Shown here: piece by piece, positions 45,021 to 54,750 of the stretch
Layout: the number at the start of each line of letters is the position of its first letter
How positions within the stretch are numbered: position 1 is the stretch's first letter
From: Yanshouia hominis
GTDB lineage: Bacteria; Bacillota; Clostridia; Oscillospirales; Ruminococcaceae
DNA length: 64,000 bases
Reading direction: 5' to 3'
Assembly (NCBI GenBank): GCA_014385025.1
Contig: JACRTB010000001.1
Location: forward strand, 103,857 to 167,856
Translations under genes and position numbers: made by a program
The notes under the pieces: model-generated
Told to the model about the DNA's origin: nothing
What the model saw: only the letters and a program-made list of their open reading frames with translations
Databases searched by the model: none

Positions 45021-46730
45021 TTAATATCCCAAAGCCTGGCCTGACCGACGGGGGTCGGCCGCGCCATGCAATTGGCCTGTTTTGGCGTCATACGAGACGC
45101 AGTGGGCTCCGCCAAAATAGGAATCATATTCGGGATGCCAGACAACTTTGTGCCCCAATTTCTCCAAGTCCTTGGTTAGATCGGAAGAAATACCGCCCTC
45201 AAGCTGAAGGTTTCCGTTTCTGGCCTGGAACAAACGGGGCTGATCGAGCGCGGTCTGAATGTCCATCCCATAGTCGATCATATTGCTGATAACCAAGGCG
45301 TTAGTCGCCATGATGCGGTTAGAGCCCGGCGTTCCAATCGCCGCAAACGGACGGCCCTGCGGATCGAAAATCAGGGTCGGGCACATTGGGCTTTTCCCCT
45401 TCTTCCCAGCCTCCGGAACATAGTCATGGCCGTTATAGGTAAATGCCTGTGTATTTTCAATCAGAAAGCCGCGGTTGTAGACGGTAGCCTGCGTGCCGAA
45501 AAAGTCCCCATGGGTGTTAGTCATCGAGACCATGTTTCCCGCCTTGTCGATCACCGACAGATGGGTAGTATGGCTCTCAGGGTCGTCCTTCGGCGCATAG
45601 AGGTAGGCATCGCCGACGGGTCCCAGCTCCCAAGTGCTGTCAGGCTTGACCAGCTTCGCACGCATATTGCCGTAGGTCTTGGTGATCAAGCCCTTTGCGC
45701 GCGCCTGATCGGTATATTCAGGGTCGTCGATGGACCTGCGGTAATCCGCCAACGCGACATGGAAGATTTCACCCCATGTGTGTACGTATTTCAGCCCATT
45801 ATGCTCGTATGTGCTGATCGGGAAGTGCTCAGCGATGTTTAACGCTTCCAGCACAATCGCGCCGCCGCTTGAAGGCGGACAGGTCGCAACGGTATAGCCG
45901 CGGTATGTGCTGGTATAAGGCTCCTGAATCTGTACGCTGTAATCGGCCAAATCCTGCATGCTGAGGCAGCCGCCCGCATCGCGGATCGTCCGGACAATAT
46001 CCTCTGCGACCGCCCCCTTATAGAAGCCGTCGAAGCCTTGCTCGGCAATGATGCGCAGCGTATCGGCATATTCGGGGTTGGTGAACAGGTCGCCCTCCAT
46101 GTAGGGGAAGCCGTCGTCGGTAAAGATGCGGGCTGTCTCAGGATAGTGGAGCAGCTTCTCGTAGTAGTCGAGATAGGTCTCCTCCATAAAAGCGGAAACC
46201 TCAGCCCCTTCCTCCGCCATTTTGATGGTGGGAGCGGTCAGCTCGCCCATGGACATGCTGCCGAACAGCTCATTGACCTTGAGCATCCCGGCCACCATGC
46301 CGGGAACCACGGCTTGCTTTCCGCCCTTTCCTTCCGCTTTGTCCTTGGCCACGTCAAAAAAATCCGACAGGCCAAGCCCTCGAGGGCACTCGTAGTAATA
46401 ATTGAGCACAGTGGACTTCTTCGCCGCGGCGTCATAGTAAATCATGAACCCGCTTCCACCGATTCCGGAAGCGGCCGGCTCGACCAGACCCAGTGCAAAG
46501 GCTGTTGCAACCGCGGCATCCGCCGCGTTTCCGCCCTGCTTGAGAATATCAAGTCCGATTTGGGCCGCCACAGGATCCGCCGCACTGACCATTCCCTGAT
46601 AGCCGTATGCATCGCGGGAAAGCCCATCCTCCTGTGCGCAGACCGCCAATGGGAAGGCGGTCAGGCACATCGTCGTAGAGAGCATCAGCGCGCAAACCCG
46701 TTTAATGAAGGATTTCTGATTCCTGTTCAT
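45021..46730 (-). CDS. ggt: Gamma-glutamyltransferase (secreted)
   Basis: 569 aa. A signal peptide ends near FPLAVCAQ. The family core is AADPVAAQIGLDILKQGGNAADAAVATAFALGLVEPAASGIGG; the autoprocessing site is ESHTTHLSVIDKAGNMVSMTNT, where Thr is the nucleophile released at the small subunit N-terminus; then GTPGSNRIMATNALVISNMIDYGMDI. It hydrolyses or transfers gamma-glutamyl groups outside the cell. The ATG overlaps the stop of the upstream repeat-protein gene and GGAGG lies 7 nt before it, so the two are co-translated. Confidence 0.94.
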   Translation of the reverse strand: MNRNQKSFIKRVCALMLSTTMCLTAFPLAVCAQEDGLSRDAYGYQGMVSAADPVAAQIGLDILKQGGNAADAAVATAFALGLVEPAASGIGGSGFMIYYDAAAKKSTVLNYYYECPRGLGLSDFFDVAKDKAEGKGGKQAVVPGMVAGMLKVNELFGSMSMGELTAPTIKMAEEGAEVSAFMEETYLDYYEKLLHYPETARIFTDDGFPYMEGDLFTNPEYADTLRIIAEQGFDGFYKGAVAEDIVRTIRDAGGCLSMQDLADYSVQIQEPYTSTYRGYTVATCPPSSGGAIVLEALNIAEHFPISTYEHNGLKYVHTWGEIFHVALADYRRSIDDPEYTDQARAKGLITKTYGNMRAKLVKPDSTWELGPVGDAYLYAPKDDPESHTTHLSVIDKAGNMVSMTNTHGDFFGTQATVYNRGFLIENTQAFTYNGHDYVPEAGKKGKSPMCPTLIFDPQGRPFAAIGTPGSNRIMATNALVISNMIDYGMDIQTALDQPRLFQARNGNLQLEGGISSDLTKDLEKLGHKVVWHPEYDSYFGGAHCVSYDAKTGQLHGAADPRRSGQALGY

Positions 46731-49700
46731 GCTGTTTCCTCCACTTCTGCGGCAGACTCCGCTTCGTAAATTCCATCTTGGATGTAAAACTGCTTATCCA
46801 GATCAAGCTTTTCACTGCTGATCATATAGCGGCGCAGATGCCTGGTACGGAACTCATACGCGCATTCGTTTTCATTAAAGGCAATATCCGGAATCTCCAT
46901 CAAAATATTGTTCTTGATTTCATAGACGTAGTAGCTTTCATCCGGGACGGCGATAGTCAGAATTCCGTTTTTGTGGAAGGTCGCATCATTACAGTTGATA
47001 AACTGGATATCAGCATCCTGCTCGTAAATCGCGCCGAAATAGGGATCAAACTCTACATCGTTGTACAGCGAAATCTTGCCCTGCTTTCTGGTATCGACGG
47101 TAAAGTAGCAATCGCCTACCGTTCCCCAGAGATAGATGACATCTTCCTCATCGGTGCCGACATCATAGTTGTCGCCGCCCTCCTCATACGAGGGGTCTTC
47201 GAAGTTATAGCGTGTGGGAACATCGCTGATCCTGCGGTCGCCGAAGAAGTGACGGTTATAATAATCCTCGCGCGTGGTGGAATCCAGCGGGCCGACCCAG
47301 ATATCCAGCTTGGTGGAGATTTCGTGGTCGTCGTTGGCAATTCCATACTTTCTGCTCTTTCCGGTCAGCGTAATCGTGCCGGTCGCGTTCAGGCGGTAGC
47401 TGTAGGGCCGATCGACAAACGTCACCGCCAGAAAGTAGCAATAATCGGTTTCGGCGCCTTCCCGTCCGTCCTCAAAGCGCTGCATCACGATGTCAACCTT
47501 TTCGATCATCTGAGAATTGTCCAGCCAATCCACCTTGATCTTCAGATCATCGACATATTCATGATGGATGACGCGGTTGCCCGCCACATCTTCCAGCAGG
47601 AAATAAACCGTATCGCCATAATCACAGTAGGTGCTGCCCGTCACAGAGGCACGGTTGATTGCATCGAGATAGCGTTCCACATAACCTTCATCCGTCTCAA
47701 CCAGAGCATAAACCTTTTTGTTCGCGCCAAAGCCAAACTCAGCGAATTTGGCGACCCGCTGGTTTTCCTCGGTGCGGGGTGCCGCCACATAGAGCGATTC
47801 ATCGCTGAGCAGGGTCAGATTGACGTTGGCCGTGATGGTGTTGTCCGCAGTGGCAAAGCCGTTCTCTCCGGTCTTTTTCAGAACCACGCTGCCGTTTACA
47901 GGGTAATCGCCCGCACCCAGATCGTTCTTGAAAGTGATGGCCAGATAATATTTCTCCAGCTTAGGGTTCGAACGGCTTCCCGCGCGCACAAAGGAAATTT
48001 TCTCAACGACCGCTTCGAAGTCGCAGGACTCCACTGTAAAGTCGCTCAGGTAATTCCCATCGGTCACCGTCCCGTTTCCGGCCGCATTATCAACGGTGTA
48101 GAAAACGGTGTCCCCCCATCCGATTTCGGTCACAGAGGTTTGTCCACTGGGCAACGGCTCCCCGTTCGGAGTCCAGGAGGCTACCAGTCCATTAAAGCGG
48201 CACATTGCAGTGCCTCTAATTCCGGCTACGCGCTGTGGGTCATCGATGACTGTTTCCGTTTTTCCAAGTGAAATGGCCAGTCCAGCCGATACGTCATACG
48301 CAGGATCTCCGCTTCTCGCCAAACGGATGCTCCCTTCCAGCGCGGTTTCCGCAGTGGGAAGGCCCACTGCTTTCAGCTCCTCCTCCGGCTTTATACTGAT
48401 TGCAATATAATACTTCTTCTTTGAGACGTCGGCGTCATAATACTCGCTGACCAATTCCACTGATTTGACATAATCTCCTCCGGCGATCCAGCTTGGGGTC
48501 AAAACGGCGCCGCTGACGGCCGCCGCATCGCTGACGACGGTGCCGCTGTTGTTCCTGAGGGTCAGATACACGGTCTTTCCCCATGGAATATTGGTCACGC
48601 CGCTTGCAACGTATTTGTCGTTCCAGTCGTAGGCGGCAACCCGGCCGTCCTGCGTCCCATGATTTCTCTTGGTCATGACCGGCGTACTGTTGATACCGGT
48701 GACAGCCGGCTGTTCCCCTGTGCCACCCTCTCCGAGATCGAGGGCGAGCGTGGCCGATACGTCGAACGCCGCCTCTCCGGTTTTTGTCAGGCCGATGCTC
48801 CCCTCCAGCCGGACTTCTGTTGTGGGAAGGCTCCCCAGCTCCGACTCCGGCTTGATTGAAACCGCAATGAAGTATTTCTTCTTGGAAACACCAGCATCAT
48901 AATACTCGTTTACCAGTTCGACCGACTTGACATAATCGCCTCCGGCAGTCCAGCTCGGGGAGATCACTGCATTCTTGACATAAAATTCATCGCTGACAAT
49001 GGTGCCGCTGCCGTCCTTAAGAGTCAGATACACGGTCTTCCCCCATGGAATGTAGGTCACGCCGCTTGCAACATATTTGTCGTCCCAGTTGTAAGCGGCA
49101 ACCCGGCCGTCCTGCGTCCCATGATTTCTCTTGGTCATAACCGGAGTGCTGTTAATTCCGGTGACGATTTTCTGAGAATCCGCGCCGGGAGGGGCGATTT
49201 GCAGCTTGGCGTTGACGCCGGTCAGGTCCACCGTAATATCGTTGGCGAATCCGGTATCAATTCCTCCCGCAGTGGTGTTGCGGTAAGGAATGGTAATGGT
49301 TCCGGAAAGGGTCACGCCGCTACGCAGCGCACTGATCTGTCCGGCGGTAAGTTCCCCCTCCTCCTTTGCCGTAAAGGACAGGAACCAGCGCGGACTGCTC
49401 CCGCCGGATGTGGAGGAGGAATTCAGGTACTGAAATGATATTCCTTTGAGATATTCCTTTCCTACAAAACCGGCGGAAAAAACGGCGCCGCTTTCCAGCA
49501 GGTTCCCGGAAGGGACATAGGCGCGTACCTTTTCCGCTTCAGCCAATGGATATGTATTGTAATCGCTTGCCTTGGCCGCGGCGGTCAAAAGATAAACGCT
49601 CGACCCTAAATCGATCTTCGTGACCGCTGGGGTCACCGCCGCCTGCGTATCCGCGCTATAGGTCCGGAAATTGTAATTGCTGATTCCCTTGAGCTTCAGG

Positions 49701-50398
49701 TTCGCATTGGAAACGGTGGGGTCGCTGGACGGCGGGGGCAGGACAACCTCGCTCGCATCAATCTTCAGCGGAGAAGAGAGGTTCAGATTCAGTGTGCCTT
49801 CGGTTCCATTGAAGCCATACTGCGCGTCCTGATAAGTTACTGCTACTGATCCGCTGAGGCTGACGCCGGTGATGCTCTGCGCATTTTCAATCAGAGCGCG
49901 GTATTCCGCGTCGCTCCTGTCCGCCTTCAGCTCCTCGGCGGTTTTCGTCTGAATGGCAAGGAACCAGCGCGGACTTTTTGCACCACTGGCGGAGAACAGG
50001 TACTCAAAATGCACGCTCTTCACATATTCCGAGGCGCTCAATCCGGTCACATCCGCCTGTCCGCTTTCAAGCAGGTTCCCGCTGGGTGCATAGTTCTGAT
50101 ATCCAGCCGGCTCGGTCAGTGAGGTGCCCGAGCCGTAAGGATTCCCCCCTGCCGTGTTAGTAGCATTCGCCAAAATATAAACCGTCTTGCCCAGCGGAAG
50201 AGTCGTGGGACTTCCCGAGCCACCGGTCCAATTGTAAGTCAGCGCAGAATACGGCTCACCCGCTTTGCAGCGGGTACGAATCGAACCGCTGATGCTTTTC
50301 AGCCGCATGTTCTCCGGTATTGGTTCTGCTGCCATCGCAGGAACCGCCATCGCAGCAACCATGACTGCCGCAAGAAGTGCCGTCAAAAATCGTTTCAT
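46727..50398 (-). CDS. Large secreted repeat protein, six ~155-200-residue modules
   Basis: 1223 aa with a signal peptide (FLTALLAAVMVAAMAVPAMA). Six modules begin near residues 25, 230, 420, 580, 740 and 905. Each has a GKTVYxL/GDTVYFL strand, a YVKSVxxxY strand, K-x-YFLAxxxK and a closing G-x-I-x-L...D-V strand. Modules 3 and 4 are nearly identical (VTGINSTPVMTKRNHGTQDG). The C-terminal ~150 residues resemble the end of the 325-aa paralogue. No LPXTG or SLH motif is seen. AGGAGAG precedes the ATG at 50398; the stop overlaps the ggt start. First gene of the locus; family not recognised. Confidence 0.85.
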   Translation of the reverse strand: MKRFLTALLAAVMVAAMAVPAMAAEPIPENMRLKSISGSIRTRCKAGEPYSALTYNWTGGSGSPTTLPLGKTVYILANATNTAGGNPYGSGTSLTEPAGYQNYAPSGNLLESGQADVTGLSASEYVKSVHFEYLFSASGAKSPRWFLAIQTKTAEELKADRSDAEYRALIENAQSITGVSLSGSVAVTYQDAQYGFNGTEGTLNLNLSSPLKIDASEVVLPPPSSDPTVSNANLKLKGISNYNFRTYSADTQAAVTPAVTKIDLGSSVYLLTAAAKASDYNTYPLAEAEKVRAYVPSGNLLESGAVFSAGFVGKEYLKGISFQYLNSSSTSGGSSPRWFLSFTAKEEGELTAGQISALRSGVTLSGTITIPYRNTTAGGIDTGFANDITVDLTGVNAKLQIAPPGADSQKIVTGINSTPVMTKRNHGTQDGRVAAYNWDDKYVASGVTYIPWGKTVYLTLKDGSGTIVSDEFYVKNAVISPSWTAGGDYVKSVELVNEYYDAGVSKKKYFIAVSIKPESELGSLPTTEVRLEGSIGLTKTGEAAFDVSATLALDLGEGGTGEQPAVTGINSTPVMTKRNHGTQDGRVAAYDWNDKYVASGVTNIPWGKTVYLTLRNNSGTVVSDAAAVSGAVLTPSWIAGGDYVKSVELVSEYYDADVSKKKYYIAISIKPEEELKAVGLPTAETALEGSIRLARSGDPAYDVSAGLAISLGKTETVIDDPQRVAGIRGTAMCRFNGLVASWTPNGEPLPSGQTSVTEIGWGDTVFYTVDNAAGNGTVTDGNYLSDFTVESCDFEAVVEKISFVRAGSRSNPKLEKYYLAITFKNDLGAGDYPVNGSVVLKKTGENGFATADNTITANVNLTLLSDESLYVAAPRTEENQRVAKFAEFGFGANKKVYALVETDEGYVERYLDAINRASVTGSTYCDYGDTVYFLLEDVAGNRVIHHEYVDDLKIKVDWLDNSQMIEKVDIVMQRFEDGREGAETDYCYFLAVTFVDRPYSYRLNATGTITLTGKSRKYGIANDDHEISTKLDIWVGPLDSTTREDYYNRHFFGDRRISDVPTRYNFEDPSYEEGGDNYDVGTDEEDVIYLWGTVGDCYFTVDTRKQGKISLYNDVEFDPYFGAIYEQDADIQFINCNDATFHKNGILTIAVPDESYYVYEIKNNILMEIPDIAFNENECAYEFRTRHLRRYMISSEKLDLDKQFYIQDGIYEAESAAEVEETA

Positions 50399-50746
50399 AA
50401 GATGCTTCTCTCCTCGCATATTGAAATGATGTCTTGCCTCTCCTTTTACTGCCACACTAGCAACTTGCCGGTGCAAAATCAATGGGAAAAACTTCCCAGC
50501 AACCATCCCGGCCTGTATTTTGAAAGAGCCGGTCTCGATTCACATGAGGTGCAGTGGACGATTTCCTCAAACCGCGCAGTATTTCCCCCTGTCAAACGAT
50601 GGCTGTTCTGTTCCTTTTATCATACCATCAAAGAAAAAATAAGAACACTCTATAATTCCTTATCAAACCATCAGGAAAAAACAATCGTTTCAGGCAAGCG
50701 GTGATGAGTCCGTTTCCGCAACCGCGCGCGCAAAGGGAGAAGAACG
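50399..50746. other. Intergenic between the CoA cluster and the gamma-glutamyl locus
   Basis: AT-rich around 50620-50690. I see no consensus minus-strand promoter and no terminator with a U-run; the promoter of the large repeat gene presumably lies here. Confidence 0.4.
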
Positions 50747-51517
50747 CTATTTCAAAAAGATCCGGGTGGGGTCAATCGACCGCAGGATGCGGATCGATTC
50801 TTCATCGGGCGGGGGAAGCGGCTCCGCGCGGGAAACGTCAACCGGAAATCCGGTATTCGCCAAAATCTCTTCTGGTGTTGTGAAGGGATAATAGCCCGCC
50901 AGATACATTTTCTTTGTCTGTTCATCGAAGCGCATCACGCCGAGATCCGTTACCACCGCCATTGGGCCGCGGTTCGGGGGAAGCCCTGCCCCAGCGCGGC
51001 TCTGCGGTCCGTCCAACCAGCCCGGACTCGTAATATAAGGCATTTTTTTAACAAAGCGGCGCTTTTCATGCTGCATCATAATAATGGTGTTTACGAACGA
51101 AGCAATCCCGTTAGCGCCTCCGCTGCCGGGAAAACGCGTCTTGGGATGATGGTAATCCCCCCCGATGTAGGTAGCGGAAACGTTGCCGTAAAGATCGACT
51201 GCGGCGCCTCCGATAAAGCCGATCAGCCGCTTGCTGTTATGAAGCAGCTCATTTGCCTGAAACCCAAGGTAGCGATAGGGGGGACAGGGGACGGCGCAGC
51301 GGCTCATGGACCGCAGATCGCTCACGCTGCGTGGCGTCTCAAGGGGATTGAAGTCCATGAGACCGCTCTCAACAATCAGCGTACAGCTTGGCTGAAAAAC
51401 CTTTTTTGCCATAATCGCACCAATCAGAGGAAGTCCAGTTCCAACGATGACAACCTGATTCTTCTCGATCATGCGTGCGATGGTGTAGGCCTGCATCTCA
51501 GATCGCATATCGCTCAT
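50747..51517 (-). CDS. gctB: Class I CoA-transferase beta subunit (GctB-like)
   Basis: 256 aa. The catalytic Glu motif is TLIVESGLMDFNP (ESG); the fold continues with GGAAVDLYGNVSATYIGG and FPGSGGANGIASF. Size and motifs match the beta subunit of glutaconate CoA-transferase. It moves CoA from acetyl-CoA (or similar) to an acid, through a glutamyl-CoA intermediate. The ATG overlaps the gctA stop (ATGA). End of the minus-strand CoA operon. Confidence 0.85.
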   Translation of the reverse strand: MSDMRSEMQAYTIARMIEKNQVVIVGTGLPLIGAIMAKKVFQPSCTLIVESGLMDFNPLETPRSVSDLRSMSRCAVPCPPYRYLGFQANELLHNSKRLIGFIGGAAVDLYGNVSATYIGGDYHHPKTRFPGSGGANGIASFVNTIIMMQHEKRRFVKKMPYITSPGWLDGPQSRAGAGLPPNRGPMAVVTDLGVMRFDEQTKKMYLAGYYPFTTPEEILANTGFPVDVSRAEPLPPPDEESIRILRSIDPTRIFLK

Positions 51518-52494
51518 GGCGCCGCCACCTCCCCGACAATAGTTTCGGTGGATACATGGTAGCCGAAGCCGGTCGTGACCTTTAGATCGATCAGGCGAGT
51601 TGCGCCGAGCTTATTGAGGTAGGCGCGATGGTCAGGCAGATCGTATACCCATTCCTTGAGCCATTCGCAAAATGATTCCTCGGTCTTTCCCGCCCGATCA
51701 TAGGCCAGATAGAACTCCTTGTCGTAGTCATAACAGTCGTAGACCTGCGAGGGATGTCCGCCGTAAGGCAGATGAACCACCGCATCCACACAGATGCCCG
51801 GAATTGTGTTTAGTTCGGGGCTGCGGCGGATTTCTTCGTTGGCAACCAGTTCATCGCAGGTAACGATCGTGCGTTCGGAAGCGAACGCAAGGTCCACGTC
51901 CTGATAGGGGTCGCCCAGAATGCGGCATGTTCCGTCCGGCGAGGCCATCTGAACATGAAGGATGGCGACGTCGATACGGGGCGTGGGCATCAGAAGCAGC
52001 TTCTCACCGGGCTGGAAGGGGTTTTCCTGAATAATGTACTTTTGGTTCGGTAGCTTGTCGATCGTCCTTCGAATTTCCTCAGGAATCCCCCACTCCTTCT
52101 CCATTCCGGAGCCGAGCATCATTTTCACCGGGACATAGGGTAGCCCGAGGGACGCCCCGTGGAAGGACATCATCGCGGCGTCCTGAGAATAGTCCTCGAA
52201 AAGAATCCGGCCTTCCTCAATGGCCGCACGAAAGCGACGGGAAACATTTGAGAAACGGGGATTTGCGGTATAGCAATTGATATAGGCCTTTACGCGCCCC
52301 GCGCCGATAAGCATATCCCAGTCGCTTCCCGCCGGGCCGCCCTGCGCAATGAACTCCGTTTGACCCTGGCGAAGAATTTCCCCGATGACGGCGAGCGGCT
52401 TACGGCTGGTGGTGAAGCCGCCAATTGCCATTTGATCGCCGCTGCGGATCAGCCGTGCCACTGCATCATGCAGCGTCATTGTTTTATTCGTCAT
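51514..52494 (-). CDS. gctA: Class I CoA-transferase alpha subunit (GctA-like)
   Basis: 326 aa. MTLHDAVARLIRSGDQMAIGGFTTSRKPLAVIGEIL is the glycine-rich CoA-binding start; ARFSNVSRRFRAAIE-type and LGSGMEKEWGIPEE segments follow GctA. It pairs with the beta subunit. I use the ATG at 52494 (GGAGC, about 9 nt); longer starts overlap the dehydrogenase gene. Substrates could be glutaconate, 2-hydroxyglutarate or another hydroxyacid. Confidence 0.85.
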   Translation of the reverse strand: MTNKTMTLHDAVARLIRSGDQMAIGGFTTSRKPLAVIGEILRQGQTEFIAQGGPAGSDWDMLIGAGRVKAYINCYTANPRFSNVSRRFRAAIEEGRILFEDYSQDAAMMSFHGASLGLPYVPVKMMLGSGMEKEWGIPEEIRRTIDKLPNQKYIIQENPFQPGEKLLLMPTPRIDVAILHVQMASPDGTCRILGDPYQDVDLAFASERTIVTCDELVANEEIRRSPELNTIPGICVDAVVHLPYGGHPSQVYDCYDYDKEFYLAYDRAGKTEESFCEWLKEWVYDLPDHRAYLNKLGATRLIDLKVTTGFGYHVSTETIVGEVAAP

Positions 52495-52516
52495 TTGTTT
52501 CTGCTCCGTTTTATCA

Positions 52517-53377
52517 TCATGACTCATAATCGTAGAAACCATGGCCCGTCTTTTTTCCATAGCGGCCCTGCCGGCAGAGCTTCTCGATCATGTCATAGCC
52601 GTAGGACTTCACACCAGTTTCCTGCAGCCTGCGCTTCAAGACTTGGCAGCGAACATCTATACCGCTCATATCGTCGAGCTTAAACGGCCCCATAGGATGA
52701 CCGAGACCAAGCTCCACTGCCGTATCCAAATCCTCGACAGTGCAGATTCCCTCGGTGACCAAACGATAGGCCTCCTCTTTGATGGCCTTGAGGACATTGT
52801 TCACAATAAAGCCGTCGCATTCTCTGCGAACCAGCACGGGAGTTTTGCCGACGCTGCGGCCGAATGCCATTAAACGATCGATGGTTTCCTGCGAGGTATG
52901 CTCCCCTCTGACCACTTCCACCAGTTTCATCACAAGGGCCGGCATGAAGTAATGCAGGTTTGCAAGACGTTCGGGATGGACCACATCGTCCTTAAAGAGA
53001 GAGGAAACCATAAAGCTCGAGTTGGTGGCAATGAGGGTGTCCGGCCGGACCATTTGGCTGATTTTTCCGAGCACATCCCGTTTTGCATCTTCCTGCTCGA
53101 TGATCGCTTCGATCACGATGTCGGCATCCCGGCAGGCATCTTCCAAATTTTCAGTTACCAAAAAACGGCTTTTAATTCCAAAAACATCTTCTTCCGTCAT
53201 GCGGCCCTTGGCAATGCGCCCCGCAAGATAGCTTGCTTCCCATGCCCTCAGGTCCTGGCGGACCGCTTCAACAGGCTCGCACACCGCCACCTGATAAGCA
53301 TAAATTGCAGAATTCAGCGCAATCTGCCTACCCATGGCGCCGCCGCCGACCACCGTACACTTTTTCAGCTGATCCAT
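52517..53377 (-). CDS. 3-hydroxyacyl-CoA dehydrogenase
   Basis: 286 aa. NAD-binding GGGAMGRQIALNSA at the start, then IVIEAIIEQEDAKRDVLGKI, ATNSSFMVSSL, LANLHYFMPALVMKLVEVV (catalytic His) and the C-terminal domain REDCDGFIVNNVLKAIKEEA-type with ELGLGHPMGPFKLDDMSGID. Length matches 3-hydroxybutyryl-CoA dehydrogenase. It oxidises (S)-3-hydroxyacyl-CoA with NAD(P). AGAGGAAACGAC precedes the ATG. Confidence 0.93.
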   Translation of the reverse strand: MDQLKKCTVVGGGAMGRQIALNSAIYAYQVAVCEPVEAVRQDLRAWEASYLAGRIAKGRMTEEDVFGIKSRFLVTENLEDACRDADIVIEAIIEQEDAKRDVLGKISQMVRPDTLIATNSSFMVSSLFKDDVVHPERLANLHYFMPALVMKLVEVVRGEHTSQETIDRLMAFGRSVGKTPVLVRRECDGFIVNNVLKAIKEEAYRLVTEGICTVEDLDTAVELGLGHPMGPFKLDDMSGIDVRCQVLKRRLQETGVKSYGYDMIEKLCRQGRYGKKTGHGFYDYES

Positions 53378-53411
53378 GTCGTTTCCTCTTTCTCTTTCCT
53401 TTTCCGGCCCT

Positions 53412-54707
53412 TTATTTTGAGCAATCTCGTTCGGAAGACTGCCGCGGTTGCTCCTCACAGCGCCACATACCCAAAGCTGCATTGGCGACAAAATAGACCT
53501 CTTCGCCGCTGGGCAGCGTATGCCAACCGTTCTCCCACTGCCGGCACGGATATGCAGCCAGTGCCTCATCCACCGTCATGTAGCGAAATCCGGCGTGTTC
53601 AATCTCTTCGCGGGTGAGCTTGTTGGTGCAATAGGTCACACGAATTCCCCGGCCGGGGACTCCATGAATCAGGTGGCCGGCGAGGGAAAGGTTCTCCTGT
53701 AAGAATCGGTCCGTCCTGCGCAGTTCCAGCACCTTCTCCCGGGAGAGGTACCCATACTTGCGGATCGCGCCGTCTGCCAAATCGTTTTCGCCGAACATAC
53801 ACACGCCCGGCGCAATAATAATAATTTCTCCATCCTGCTGCACAGCAAGCTCGGTGCGGTAGATCGCCTTGTTGGTGACCCACGTGCTGTGATAGCTGTC
53901 GGGATCCATCCAAACGACGCATTTGCGGATCGGGCGCTCTACATGGTTGAAATTGACACGCTGGCTCAGCTCCACTGCACGGTTATAGGGTTCGCGCCCT
54001 TCCCCAATGAACACGCCTTTGTAAACATCCCTGCCGTCGATTTGCGCCATAACGGTCTGCACAAAGAGAAAAGGAATCTCCTTTAACAGATTCTCCTGCA
54101 CATAGTCAAAGAGCAGGCGGACCGGGTTTTGATCGACGCCCAGCAGCCGTTCCAGCCCGTAAAAAACTCCCAGAAAGTGACTGACGTTGATCATTTCCCC
54201 GCCGCCGCACCCGACCACAATATTTTTGGTGTAATTGGCCATACCGGCGATTTCATGGGGGATCACCTGACCGATCGAAAGAATCGCGTCATATTCCCGA
54301 TTCAAAAGCTCACGGTTGATGGCTACGCTGACCTTTTCCGTAAAGAGGCCCTCAGAGATTTCCGCAAGATAGGAGCCAGGAACGGTTCCGATTTCGGTGA
54401 TCGACCTGCGGAAGTCGTGAACCAGATAAGCCTCCATAGGAATGTCGCCGAACATTCTGCGCAGCTCTGCCTCGGTCATTCGGCAGTGAGTACCAAGGGC
54501 AGGCAGAACCTTTACCCTGCATCCACCCTTTGTGAGCTCTTTATAGTAAAGGGAGGTCAGCAGGCCGGCGCCCGAGTGCGACCGGGTGATGTCGGGCGGA
54601 ATCAGCAGAACGTTCCGCCAGCGGTTTGCATCAATATGAGTGCATATCAAATCGGAAATATCCTTGAGGTCCACCGCCCCAGAGGGGTTTTGCAGCGATA
54701 AAAGCAT
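53412..54707 (-). CDS. LarA-like nickel-pincer hydroxyacid racemase/epimerase
   Basis: 431 aa. Family marks: PPDITRSHSGAG, LPALGTHCRMTEAEL (His), GQVIPHEIAGMANYTKNIVVGCGGG (His and the cofactor-linked Lys) and MINVSHFLG (His). All key residues of lactate racemase appear present. The enzyme needs the nickel-pincer nucleotide cofactor made by LarB, LarC and LarE, none of which is in the window. Within this operon it probably racemises the hydroxyacid that is then activated by the CoA-transferase. AAGGAG lies 8 nt before the ATG. Confidence 0.87.
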   Translation of the reverse strand: MLLSLQNPSGAVDLKDISDLICTHIDANRWRNVLLIPPDITRSHSGAGLLTSLYYKELTKGGCRVKVLPALGTHCRMTEAELRRMFGDIPMEAYLVHDFRRSITEIGTVPGSYLAEISEGLFTEKVSVAINRELLNREYDAILSIGQVIPHEIAGMANYTKNIVVGCGGGEMINVSHFLGVFYGLERLLGVDQNPVRLLFDYVQENLLKEIPFLFVQTVMAQIDGRDVYKGVFIGEGREPYNRAVELSQRVNFNHVERPIRKCVVWMDPDSYHSTWVTNKAIYRTELAVQQDGEIIIIAPGVCMFGENDLADGAIRKYGYLSREKVLELRRTDRFLQENLSLAGHLIHGVPGRGIRVTYCTNKLTREEIEHAGFRYMTVDEALAAYPCRQWENGWHTLPSGEEVYFVANAALGMWRCEEQPRQSSERDCSK

Positions 54708-54750
54708 GAAAATGGCTCCTTCCTGTTTCGGAAAAGGATGGGCGGAACAA

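Noticed and set aside
46778..48271. 497-aa plus-strand frame opposite the large repeat protein
   Set aside because: Antisense of a clearly coding, repeat-containing gene; composition is atypical and no domain is seen.
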